DNA of 33,115 bases from Bacteroidia bacterium (lineage in GTDB: Bacteria > Bacteroidota > Bacteroidia > B-17B0 > Aurantibacillaceae), in contig JAEUTN010000013.1 of assembly GCA_016787895.1 (NCBI GenBank), positions 1 to 33,115 on the forward strand, in the 5' to 3' direction. Positions 6,085 to 12,514 of this stretch are shown here, piece by piece (position 1 is the stretch's first letter; each line of letters opens with the position of its first letter). Under the pieces are notes generated by a model. It searched no databases and was not told the origin of the DNA. It saw nothing but the letters and a program-made list of their open reading frames with translations. The position numbers and the translations under genes were made by a program.

Positions 6085-6269
6085 CAGCGGTCTTGCGCCA
6101 GCCGGACAGGACCCTGCGTAGGCAAACGCTGTTTTTCTAAAGGCCCGCTCCGCGGACGGGACTTTGTGGCGCGTTTGCTTCAAAATCTTTATCTTCACGT
6201 TGGACTTGCGTTCGGTTAGCAGCAAAAGTTTGCGAAATGCGGCCGGCGCAAGGCCGCAATACGTTAGCG
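6079..6269 (+). repeat. attC site 8 (long class, 191 bp)
   Basis: R'' is GCCTAAC (6079-6085), matching GTTAGGC at 5389. R' is GTTAGCG (6263-6269). The inner stem is GCAAACGC (6122-6129) with GCGTTTGC (6171-6178). It has the same length as attC 5 and is almost identical to it except near the variable cores. Confidence 0.84.
6163..6197 (+). promoter_or_regulatory. Bacteroidota-type promoter inside attC 8
   Basis: TTTG (6163-6166), 23-base spacer, TATCTTCA (6190-6197, 6 of 8), facing the cassette 8 gene; same as the attC 5 copy. Confidence 0.35.
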
Positions 6270-6355
6270 GTAAGCATATGAGACAACACGGGACAATAAC
6301 TATTCGTTAATTTCGTTTCAATTATAAAAAACTTGACATACCAATTACTAACGCA

Positions 6356-6640
6356 GTGAAGCCGTTTTACTTTTCAAGTTTATGTCTCATCGTGGTTCTT
6401 TGCCTCGGCCTATTCCTCCTCGACAAGGAAAATCATTCGGTTGCTGATCTACTTGAAAAAAGCAACCTGTTTGCTTTGATACTTTATGTAATTCCAACGT
6501 ATTTGATTTGCTCTATACTTTTCTATTTTCTTGAAAAAAAAGGAAAGAAAAACAGTTCTATTCTTGCACTGACAATTGGAATTCCTTTAGGAATAACCCT
6601 TGTAATTATTGTCTTGTCTGCGAAAATGGGACGACTTTAA
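6356..6640 (+). CDS. Cassette 8 gene: small membrane protein
   Basis: A 94-residue product from a GTG start. It has three hydrophobic segments: about 4-22, 34-55 and 68-89, with a Lys- and Asn-rich cytoplasmic-type loop (about 57-67) between the last two. No family is recognised. The leader between R' (6263) and the start is longer (about 90 bases) than in the other cassettes and contains TTGACATACC. It is the last cassette of the array. Its start core GTTAGCG and the only candidate end core CCCTAAC (6687) differ by one base in the expected pairing, unlike all other cassettes. Confidence 0.7.
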   Translation: MKPFYFSSLCLIVVLCLGLFLLDKENHSVADLLEKSNLFALILYVIPTYLICSILFYFLEKKGKKNSSILALTIGIPLGITLVIIVLSAKMGRL

Positions 6641-6844
6641 TAAGAAGTCCGGCACAGGTAATCCAAAAAGTACTGATATAAACAACCCCTAACAGCGGTC
6701 TTGCGCCATTTTTGCTTTGCTTTCCGCTTTTTTGAAAATTTTTTATCTTCAACTAAAATTTAAATGCTGAGCAGGGGTATTCTTGTAACCAGGTACACTT
6801 CTCCTCTGAAGGAACAGAAAGATATAATCAGTGCTTAAACACAT
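6641..6844 (+). other. Array-chromosome junction, no gene
   Basis: It contains the degenerate attC (6687-6752) and about 90 bases of AT-rich leader before the gene at 6845. I see no tRNA, target duplication or integrase fragment in it. Confidence 0.5.
6687..6752 (+). repeat. Degenerate ninth attC (array end)
   Basis: CCTAACAGCGGTCTTGCGCC is identical to the left end of attC 8, but the match then stops. The following bases (TTTGCTT..., TTTG, TATCTTCA at 6744-6751) resemble the right-centre of the long attC class with the middle lost. No R' (GTT core) follows. I read it as a decayed attC marking the chromosomal end of the array. Confidence 0.6.
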
Positions 6845-7561
6845 ATGAAAACCAAACAACTCATCCAGTGCCTGATGGCCTTTCTGGCTTTTTCACAACT
6901 TGTGAAGGCTCAAAATGTTGAAGTCATTCACCGGGCCGAGCGTTTTCCGGAATACGAAGCCGAAACCTTTACTTTTATTGCCCCCGGCGCGGATACAAGT
7001 CGTTTGCAATATGTTGCCACGCTCAGGGCGACCGGTGTTGGTAAAAATGTGAGTTTGGAAATGATTTACAGTAAACTTAAGGAAAAAGCGAATTCACTTG
7101 GCGCAAATGCCTTTCAACTGCTTAGTTTCAAAAGAATGGACAGTATTTATAAATCCATACTTGTGATGAACATGTACTTTGTTTCCGACTCTGTTTTAAA
7201 TCTCCACCGCATGCTTCAGGAAAAAAACGTGGTGTACATTTTTGGCGACACCGAAAAATCGGATAAACTGCAATCCTTCAAAATTGACGATGTAAAAAAA
7301 GAAATAAAAGGAGGAACCTATTACCGGCATCAGAACGCCCAGGGCCAGGAGGTGAAAATCAACAAAGGGGGATTCACAGGGGCAACGGTTTGGATCAAGT
7401 GGAAAGAAAACAAAGCGGCCACATTTTTAACCCTGACGGGTTTCGGACTCAGCGATGCTCCCGTAGGGCAAATGGGCGCATCCATTCATACCGGAAGAAT
7501 GAATTACCTTGACGAAAATCTGGGTCAGCTACTGGTACTTTTGCTTAAACCGGGGAATTGA
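6845..7561 (+). CDS. Exported protein of unknown function
   Basis: A 238-residue protein. Residues 1-22 form a Sec signal peptide with an Ala-x-Ala-like end (VKAQ), so the product is periplasmic or outer-membrane associated. The mature part has a short charged N-terminal segment, a helical region (SLEMIYSKLKEKANSLGANAFQLLSF, about 72-98) resembling the heavy-metal-binding-like or YbjQ-like layout in which an ageing helix packs on strands, and a strand-rich C-terminal half. I cannot name the family. It is the first normal chromosomal gene after the cassette array. The intergenic stretch to the next gene (7562-7792, 231 bases) shows no terminator or other gene. Confidence 0.8.
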   Translation: MKTKQLIQCLMAFLAFSQLVKAQNVEVIHRAERFPEYEAETFTFIAPGADTSRLQYVATLRATGVGKNVSLEMIYSKLKEKANSLGANAFQLLSFKRMDSIYKSILVMNMYFVSDSVLNLHRMLQEKNVVYIFGDTEKSDKLQSFKIDDVKKEIKGGTYYRHQNAQGQEVKINKGGFTGATVWIKWKENKAATFLTLTGFGLSDAPVGQMGASIHTGRMNYLDENLGQLLVLLLKPGN

Positions 7562-7792
7562 AAACACCAACAGCTGCATCTTATCGGTTCATTCCCTGCG
7601 CTCATTTTGTTTTCAGAAACCCAGGTCAAACTTTATAACCCGCCTTAGTTAATTACAAAACTGTTGAGTACCAATTACACAGTCATCAGCAAAACCTATT
7701 CTCCGGCATCTCCCAAATATCGTTAATCCTTCATTCCGGTATTTTCTTTCCTTCAATCAGAGGTTTACATTAGTAGTACCTATCCTCCTTCC

Positions 7793-8548
7793 GTGCTCAA
7801 AAAAATAATGTATCCTTCTTTTGCCCTGTTCTCTGTTCTTCTGCCATCCTGCGTTCTCACAGGTTCAGAAGATAAGGATCATCAGGAACTAAAAGACACC
7901 ATTCCGCCTGTATTACAATTTAACGGAGCAGCCGATGACACGGCCTTTCTGTTTACCCGTTACACAGACCCCGGCGTAAAACTGATGGATGAAAAGGCAG
8001 GAGATTTGTTCATTTACCGGGAGGGCCAAGTAGAAACGGATGGAGAAGTGAATACTCGCCTGCCCGGAACTTATACCATCACCTACTCTGCCAGAGACGC
8101 TGCGGGAAATTCAGCCATCCCCCTCACCCGAACCGTGAGTGTAGTAGAAAACAGCACCACGTTTTTAAATGGCAATTATACAGTGGTGTGCAGTTGCAGT
8201 GTTTTACCTCAGGGCAGCAGCACCCCAAGCTTTGTGAGCAGTACTTATACCGCAGCCGTTTTTTCCTCTGAGCGGAGAAATGAATTTCAAATCAGCCGTT
8301 TGAATTTAGGTCCGGTTAACGTAATGCCCGGAGCACATTTGAATGGTTCTGACATCACGCTTTCGTATTACGACCGCGACCTGAACTATACCGATGGCTC
8401 AGAGGACACGTTTAAAAACACCTTGTCCCCTTCCAAAACCTCTTTCACTATTGAAACCAAAGTGATGCCATGGTCGCCTCTGGTGACCTACCATTGCAAA
8501 AATGTGTATTCCAAAAACATGAGCATTTCTATTAAAGACCCAAAATAA
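7793..8548 (+). CDS. Surface lipoprotein with DUF5011-type Ig-like domain
   Basis: A 251-residue product from a GTG start, chosen because it keeps the two lysines (MLKK) ahead of the hydrophobic stretch. An ATG five codons on would lose them. The lipobox is LPSC with Cys20. Residues about 36-117 match the bacterial Ig-like DUF5011 pattern: IPPVLQFNG, D/PGV, then LPGTYTITYSARDAAGNSA near the end. The C-terminal 120 residues (after VVENST) are a second beta domain of a kind found in Bacteroidota carbohydrate-utilisation lipoproteins; its function is unknown. No SusC/SusD pair is nearby, so the gene stands alone. Confidence 0.83.
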   Translation: MLKKIMYPSFALFSVLLPSCVLTGSEDKDHQELKDTIPPVLQFNGAADDTAFLFTRYTDPGVKLMDEKAGDLFIYREGQVETDGEVNTRLPGTYTITYSARDAAGNSAIPLTRTVSVVENSTTFLNGNYTVVCSCSVLPQGSSTPSFVSSTYTAAVFSSERRNEFQISRLNLGPVNVMPGAHLNGSDITLSYYDRDLNYTDGSEDTFKNTLSPSKTSFTIETKVMPWSPLVTYHCKNVYSKNMSISIKDPK

Positions 8549-8674
8549 CAGGAGTTCTTGTTTTTTGAAAGCTACACCTAAGGGAAAATGGTACTAGTAT
8601 GTCTGAGAAAATTTCACCCTTTAATTGAGCCTTCCCGTTACGGCTATACATTCCCAAACACTTGCAAAAGAATT

Positions 8675-8696
8675 CTTATTTTTAATTAAAAATAAG
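8675..8696. promoter_or_regulatory. Perfect 22-bp palindrome just before a start codon
   Basis: CTTATTTTTAA followed directly by its exact reverse complement, with no spacer, ends two bases before the ATG at 8699. It could be an operator or an mRNA hairpin that masks the ribosome-binding region. It is AT-only apart from the end C and G. Confidence 0.4.
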
Positions 8697-8698
8697 TC

Positions 8699-9388
8699 AT
8701 GGATAGCTTACCCAAATACATCCCCCTTGTTTTTGCTTTCACTGCTTTGCTAAGTGTTTGGTTTGTTTACAATGCTGCCAACAAATCCAAAACCACCTTG
8801 ATCTTGCTTTTTTTATGGCTGGGTTTTCAAGCCGGGGTATCGCTTTCAGGGTTTTATACTGTTACCGACACCTTACCTCCGCGATTTATCCTCATGGTAG
8901 CACCACCCCTGTTATTTATTTTGTTTCTCTTTATCACTAAAAAAGGCAGGACGTTTCTGGATACTTTAGACACTAAAACACTTACTCTTCTGCATGTAGT
9001 AAGGGTACCTGTTGAATTTGTACTTCTCTGGCTTTTTCTTTACAAAGCCATACCTCAGGTGATGACCTTTGAAGGACGCAACTTCGATATTCTTGCCGGC
9101 TTTAGCGCCCCCCTTGTGTATTACTTTGGTTGTGTTAAAGCCAAACTGAATCGCAGCCAGCTCATTGCCTGGAATCTTTTTTGCCTGGGCCTGTTGTTCA
9201 ATATTGTGGCACACGCTGCACTCTCCGTCCCCTCTCCGCTTCAACAAATGTCATTTGATCAGCCCAACATCGCTATACTTCATTTTCCCTTCAATTGGCT
9301 GCCTTCCACTGTAGTGCCCCTGGTTTTGTTTTCTCACCTGGTGTGTTTGAGACAGTTGTTTCTGAAAAAAACGAATTCCGCACATTAA
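8699..9388 (+). CDS. Seven-TM inner-membrane protein of unknown function
   Basis: A 229-residue protein composed almost wholly of hydrophobic segments at about 8-26, 33-54, 64-81, 96-117, 131-147, 158-178 and 203-222, with few charged loops. I see no transporter signature or enzyme motif. The ATG directly follows the palindrome at 8675-8696. It converges with the response-regulator gene ending at 9445, and the 56 bases between them lack an obvious hairpin terminator. Confidence 0.8.
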   Translation: MDSLPKYIPLVFAFTALLSVWFVYNAANKSKTTLILLFLWLGFQAGVSLSGFYTVTDTLPPRFILMVAPPLLFILFLFITKKGRTFLDTLDTKTLTLLHVVRVPVEFVLLWLFLYKAIPQVMTFEGRNFDILAGFSAPLVYYFGCVKAKLNRSQLIAWNLFCLGLLFNIVAHAALSVPSPLQQMSFDQPNIAILHFPFNWLPSTVVPLVLFSHLVCLRQLFLKKTNSAH

Positions 9389-9444
9389 TTTTTAAATAGA
9401 ATACGTTCAACAAGGGTGGTTTTTTAAACAGTTCTTCCTTGCGC

Positions 9445-10188
9445 CTACAAGCCCAGCACTTCCCGTAATTTTGCATAGCCGGCTCGACTCACCGGAATTT
9501 TTACCCCGTTTTTTAAGTGGGCCAGCACATTGTGTTTATCGAGGGTTTCGAGACGGTGCAAAAAATTCAGGTTGAGCATAAATGAACGGTGCACCCGTAA
9601 AAATTCTTTGGGGTCCAGGCTTTGTTCATAATAACTAAGTGTGTTCTTCTTTAAAAACAGATTGTCCTTGTGAAATACTTTAACGTAATCGTCGTAAGCT
9701 TCCAGATGAGAAATTTCTTCTACAGGCAAAATTTGTATGCGGCTCCCGTCTTTTACCACCACCCGTCTGGCTTCTTCGCTGTGTTTTCCACTACTGTTCA
9801 ACAAGGCCTCAAGTTTGTGATTTTCTGTTAAGGCGTTTTTGCCTTGCAGGTATTTTTGAATGGCGCCGGCAAAACGCGCTTCGCTAAAGGGTTTTAGAAG
9901 GTAGTCCAAAGCCTGAAGCTCGAAGGCTTTGAGCGCGTATTCGTCGTAAGCGGTTGTAAAAATCACCTTGGGTTGATGTTCAATTAGTTCTAAGGTTTCA
10001 AAACCATTGATGCGGGGCATTTGTATGTCGAGAAATATGAGATCGGGTTTGTGTTTTTGTATGGCTTTCACCGCATCAAATCCGTTGCTGCATTCCTCCA
10101 GAATTTCAAATTCAGGATAACTCCCGAGATAATGTCTTAACACGTCTCTGGCTAAAGCCTCGTCGTCTATCAATAAAACCCTGTTCAT
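9445..10188 (-). CDS. LytTR-family response regulator
   Basis: A 247-residue protein. The receiver domain (1-120) has the acidic pair D8/D9, the phospho-acceptor D54 in LIFLDIQMP, the conserved Thr in VIFTTAYDEYAL and the Lys in LLKPF. The LytTR DNA-binding domain (about 140-245) is recognisable from the HLEAYDDYVKVF and FLRVHRSFMLNL motifs. It overlaps the kinase gene stop by four bases, so the two are translationally coupled and form a two-component pair. It is the last gene of an envelope-sensing operon that begins at 12354. Confidence 0.95.
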   Translation of the reverse strand: MNRVLLIDDEALARDVLRHYLGSYPEFEILEECSNGFDAVKAIQKHKPDLIFLDIQMPRINGFETLELIEHQPKVIFTTAYDEYALKAFELQALDYLLKPFSEARFAGAIQKYLQGKNALTENHKLEALLNSSGKHSEEARRVVVKDGSRIQILPVEEISHLEAYDDYVKVFHKDNLFLKKNTLSYYEQSLDPKEFLRVHRSFMLNLNFLHRLETLDKHNVLAHLKNGVKIPVSRAGYAKLREVLGL

Positions 10189-11210
10189 TGCGGAATAAAA
10201 ATACGGGTCGTAAAAATGCCCTGCTCCTGTTTGATCTGCAGGAGGTCGCTTCTTTTATACAACAAGTGCAAACGCCGCCTGAGCAAATCCAAACCAAAAC
10301 CTTTGCCTTTCGCGCTCAAGCGGGAGGCCTCATCGCAGGGATTTTGCAGTTCGAGTTGAAGTCCGCCTTCCCGGCAAAAGGCCTTCAACTGCAGTTCCAC
10401 TTTTTCTTCACCACTGTTTAAACCAAACTTCACCGCGTTTTCCATAGCCGGTTGAAGTATCAAGGCCGGTAAAGAACAGGCTCTGGCTTCATCTGTAATG
10501 GCATACTGCACCTGAAGGCGATCGGCAAAACGGATTTTTTCAATGCTCAGGTAAAGTTCAAGCAAACGCAACTCCTCCTCCAAAGGCACAGGACGGTTCT
10601 CGTCCTGATTCAAGGAGCTGCGCAAAAATTCAGAAAGGTTCTCAAGCATACTGCCTGCCGCCTTGGTGTCTTTTAACAACAAGGCTTTTATGGAATTAAG
10701 ACTGTTGAATAAAAAGTGGGGTTGCAGTTGCCTTCTGAGGTGGTGTAATTCGGCTTCTCTCAGGCTGCCTTCAATGGACTGACGGTAAGCGCTATCGCGC
10801 TTCAGCCCTTTTACCAAAGTCCAGGTCCAGGAAAGCACCGAAACCATTATGCCCTGTGCAAGAATCACAAAAACCATGAGTGCCATGTGATCGTTCATTT
10901 GCCTCAGGTCAAAAATAGACAGCGCGACAAAACAGATTACCGAAAAAATCAGGACAAGGCATACCAACAGGAGCACTAAACGGCTGCTCAATTTTGAGAA
11001 CACGCCCGATAAAAAATCCTGTGAAATGTCCAGCAAATAAAAAAAAGGAAGTGCCGATACAAAACTAAGAAGAGCCAGTTGCAGGGCCGGCTCCGGCAGA
11101 ACGCCGTTTTCCAGGAGCGCCAACACCAACAGGGCATCGCATATAACCATCCAAAGCAAGGCAATGCTTCTCAACTCAAGGCGCGACAAAGTTTTAACCG
11201 ACATGGCCAT
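10185..11210 (-). CDS. LytS-type sensor histidine kinase
   Basis: A 341-residue protein with four predicted TM helices (about 15-33, 43-61, 77-100 and 110-130) and no large periplasmic sensor domain. The His-kinase core follows, with RRQLQPHFLFNSLNSI (phospho-acceptor His165), and an ATPase domain with the N-box in ILQPAMENAVKFGL and a glycine-rich GKGFGLDLL segment. This is the PF06580-type family that pairs with LytTR regulators. With so little extracytoplasmic sequence it probably senses through the membrane or through the upstream LiaF-like partner. It lies five bases after the DUF4288-like gene. Confidence 0.93.
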   Translation of the reverse strand: MAMSVKTLSRLELRSIALLWMVICDALLVLALLENGVLPEPALQLALLSFVSALPFFYLLDISQDFLSGVFSKLSSRLVLLLVCLVLIFSVICFVALSIFDLRQMNDHMALMVFVILAQGIMVSVLSWTWTLVKGLKRDSAYRQSIEGSLREAELHHLRRQLQPHFLFNSLNSIKALLLKDTKAAGSMLENLSEFLRSSLNQDENRPVPLEEELRLLELYLSIEKIRFADRLQVQYAITDEARACSLPALILQPAMENAVKFGLNSGEEKVELQLKAFCREGGLQLELQNPCDEASRLSAKGKGFGLDLLRRRLHLLYKRSDLLQIKQEQGIFTTRIFIPQ

Positions 11211-11215
11211 CTAAT

Positions 11216-11566
11216 CTACGAAAAAAGAGCAAGGGTTTTTTCCAAGGCCTTGCTTTTTAAACGTATGTGTTCTATGAAGCCCATTCCGTCTTCCATCATC
11301 AGGCTGCCGGAACAAAGTGCTAAGGCTTGTCCCTTTAACTGAAAAGGAATGATTTCCCTTATGCCGATAAATTCCCAGCGAAGTCCGGGAGCCGGGGTAA
11401 GATTGTTTTCAGCTTCATAAGCATAGGCCCAGTTCAGGACTTCTTTCATGTGGTTCTCCTCTTTGTCTGCTGGAATCACAATCACCTGTTCGTCGAATTC
11501 GAATCGGTTATCAGGAGCAGGGTATCGATGCACCTGAAAAATAAGTTTAGCGATGGCTGCTTTCAT
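11216..11566 (-). CDS. DUF4288-like protein
   Basis: A 116-residue product from the ATG at 11566; a TTG at 11578 would overlap the upstream stop. The sequence follows the DUF4288 pattern as I know it: an opening strand AKLIFQVH, then FDEQVIVIPADKEENHMKEVLNWAYAYE, and WEFIGIREIIPF. Its function is unknown. Its place between a LiaF-like gene (8-base gap) and a histidine kinase (5-base gap) on the same strand suggests a cytosolic accessory of the same signalling module. Family assignment is from pattern memory, not a search. Confidence 0.75.
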   Translation of the reverse strand: MKAAIAKLIFQVHRYPAPDNRFEFDEQVIVIPADKEENHMKEVLNWAYAYEAENNLTPAPGLRWEFIGIREIIPFQLKGQALALCSGSLMMEDGMGFIEHIRLKSKALEKTLALFS

Positions 11567-11574
11567 AATTAAAA

Positions 11575-12354
11575 TCAATAAGATACAATTTCAACACTTC
11601 CCATAAACACGTTGCCCTTTAACACCAGAATTTTTGTTTCAGCGCTTTCAGCAGGCAGTGTGCCTCTTTGGTCCTCAACACTTGCCATGGTACAATTCAC
11701 TTCCGATTGTATACGCCAGTGGGAAGGCACAATGAGTTTTATTCCGCCCATGTGCTGGTCGATGACAATGGTGGCCTGGCTTTGAATTTCGGCGTGCATC
11801 AGGTTCAGTTCACAGCCTCCTAAATGGTTGCGAATCTCTCCTCCCTTAAAATCTTTGCTGATGATGCTTCGTTTCACCCCTGAGTATGAATTGTTGATGT
11901 GCAATTCGTCCTCGGTACTGCTGATTTCCTGATAGGTGCCAAAATGTTTGCGCCCGTGGCGGAAACGGTGCATTCCTTGCGGACCGCGACATGACTCTTT
12001 ACGGCGGAAAATAAACAGGAGTCCGGCAAAGGCCAGTATAGCGGGAAGAATAAACTTCTGAATCAGTAATTCAGGATACAGCATGCCCGATAAAAAAAAG
12101 GCCCCTACGCCGAACATAAAAATCCAGAACGGGTGACGAAAACCGTTTTTAACCAGACTTATAAATCCGAAAGCAAAAAAGATCATGGGCCAGCTGAGCA
12201 ACCAGGCAGCGCTGAGCATACCCAGCTCTTTAAGTATAAGCAGTGCGGCAATGGCCACCAGCACCATACCAAAGGCCATGCGCCCCCGGTGTTTTCGTTT
12301 TTGCCATTGTTCAGCAAGTTCTTCAGAGGCCATTGTGTGTTCTACAGGTTTCAT
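11575..12354 (-). CDS. LiaF-like membrane protein (cell-envelope stress regulator)
   Basis: A 259-residue protein. A cytoplasmic N-terminal stretch is followed by four TM helices in pairs (about 27-45, 50-70, 75-92 and 100-116), the LiaI/LiaF-like transmembrane region. A basic linker leads to a C-terminal beta-helical domain (about 150-259) with repeated NNSYSGVKR, NHLGGCELNL, QHMGGIKLIVP and GNVFMGSVEI turns, matching the cell-wall-active-antibiotic-response LiaF domain. In Firmicutes, LiaF inhibits the LiaS kinase when the envelope is intact. Here the kinase is LytS-type, so a similar inhibitory role is inferred from gene order only. A TTTG-17-TACATTTG promoter precedes it. Confidence 0.88.
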   Translation of the reverse strand: MKPVEHTMASEELAEQWQKRKHRGRMAFGMVLVAIAALLILKELGMLSAAWLLSWPMIFFAFGFISLVKNGFRHPFWIFMFGVGAFFLSGMLYPELLIQKFILPAILAFAGLLFIFRRKESCRGPQGMHRFRHGRKHFGTYQEISSTEDELHINNSYSGVKRSIISKDFKGGEIRNHLGGCELNLMHAEIQSQATIVIDQHMGGIKLIVPSHWRIQSEVNCTMASVEDQRGTLPAESAETKILVLKGNVFMGSVEIVSY

Positions 12355-12372
12355 AGTTATTTAATTTTTTCT

Positions 12373-12401
12373 CAAATGTAGAGCGGTTTTTGTCGTCCAA
12401 A
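12373..12401 (-). promoter_or_regulatory. Promoter of the liaF-like operon
   Basis: On the minus strand TTTG (12398-12401), 17-base spacer, TACATTTG (12373-12380), a perfect match to the TAnnTTTG -7 element, 18 bases before the start codon. Confidence 0.65.
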
Positions 12402-12514
12402 CAGGGCATATCGGTAAACAGTGAGGAGGGGTCGGTGAACGCGGAAAAAGGCAGATGAATGGCTGAAATGCGGCCAGGTTCTACCCTTTTGTTTACATTT
12501 ATGTTTTCATTCCT

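Larger units (their letters stand above)
1..6752 (+). mobile_element. Integron-type gene cassette array (3' part; no integrase in window)
   Basis: Single plus-strand genes alternate with eight attC-like sites and one degenerate site. Integron attC sites are known to be bounded by R'' (RYYYAAC) and R' (GTTRRRY), with recombination after the G of GTT, so a cassette carries its own TTRRRY at the start and the complementary R'' near the end. All seven complete cassettes obey this rule exactly, with varying cores (for example GTTATAG at 3896 with CTATAAC at 4585, and GTTAGCG at 2404 with CGCTAAC at 3109). The array continues off the left edge and decays at about 6.75 kb into ordinary chromosome. 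No integrase, attI or Pc promoter is present here, so whether this is a full integron or an integrase-less cluster of attC sites cannot be decided from this window. Gene order and orientation fit an integrase further left. Confidence 0.88.

Noticed and set aside
317..6269. CRISPR array
   Set aside because: The repeats are 114-220 bp, divergent, and separated by whole genes; there are no spacers or cas genes.
317..6269. Insertion sequences, MITEs or group II/retron elements
   Set aside because: There is no transposase or reverse transcriptase, no terminal inverted repeats with target duplications, and the boundary cores follow the integron rule cassette by cassette.
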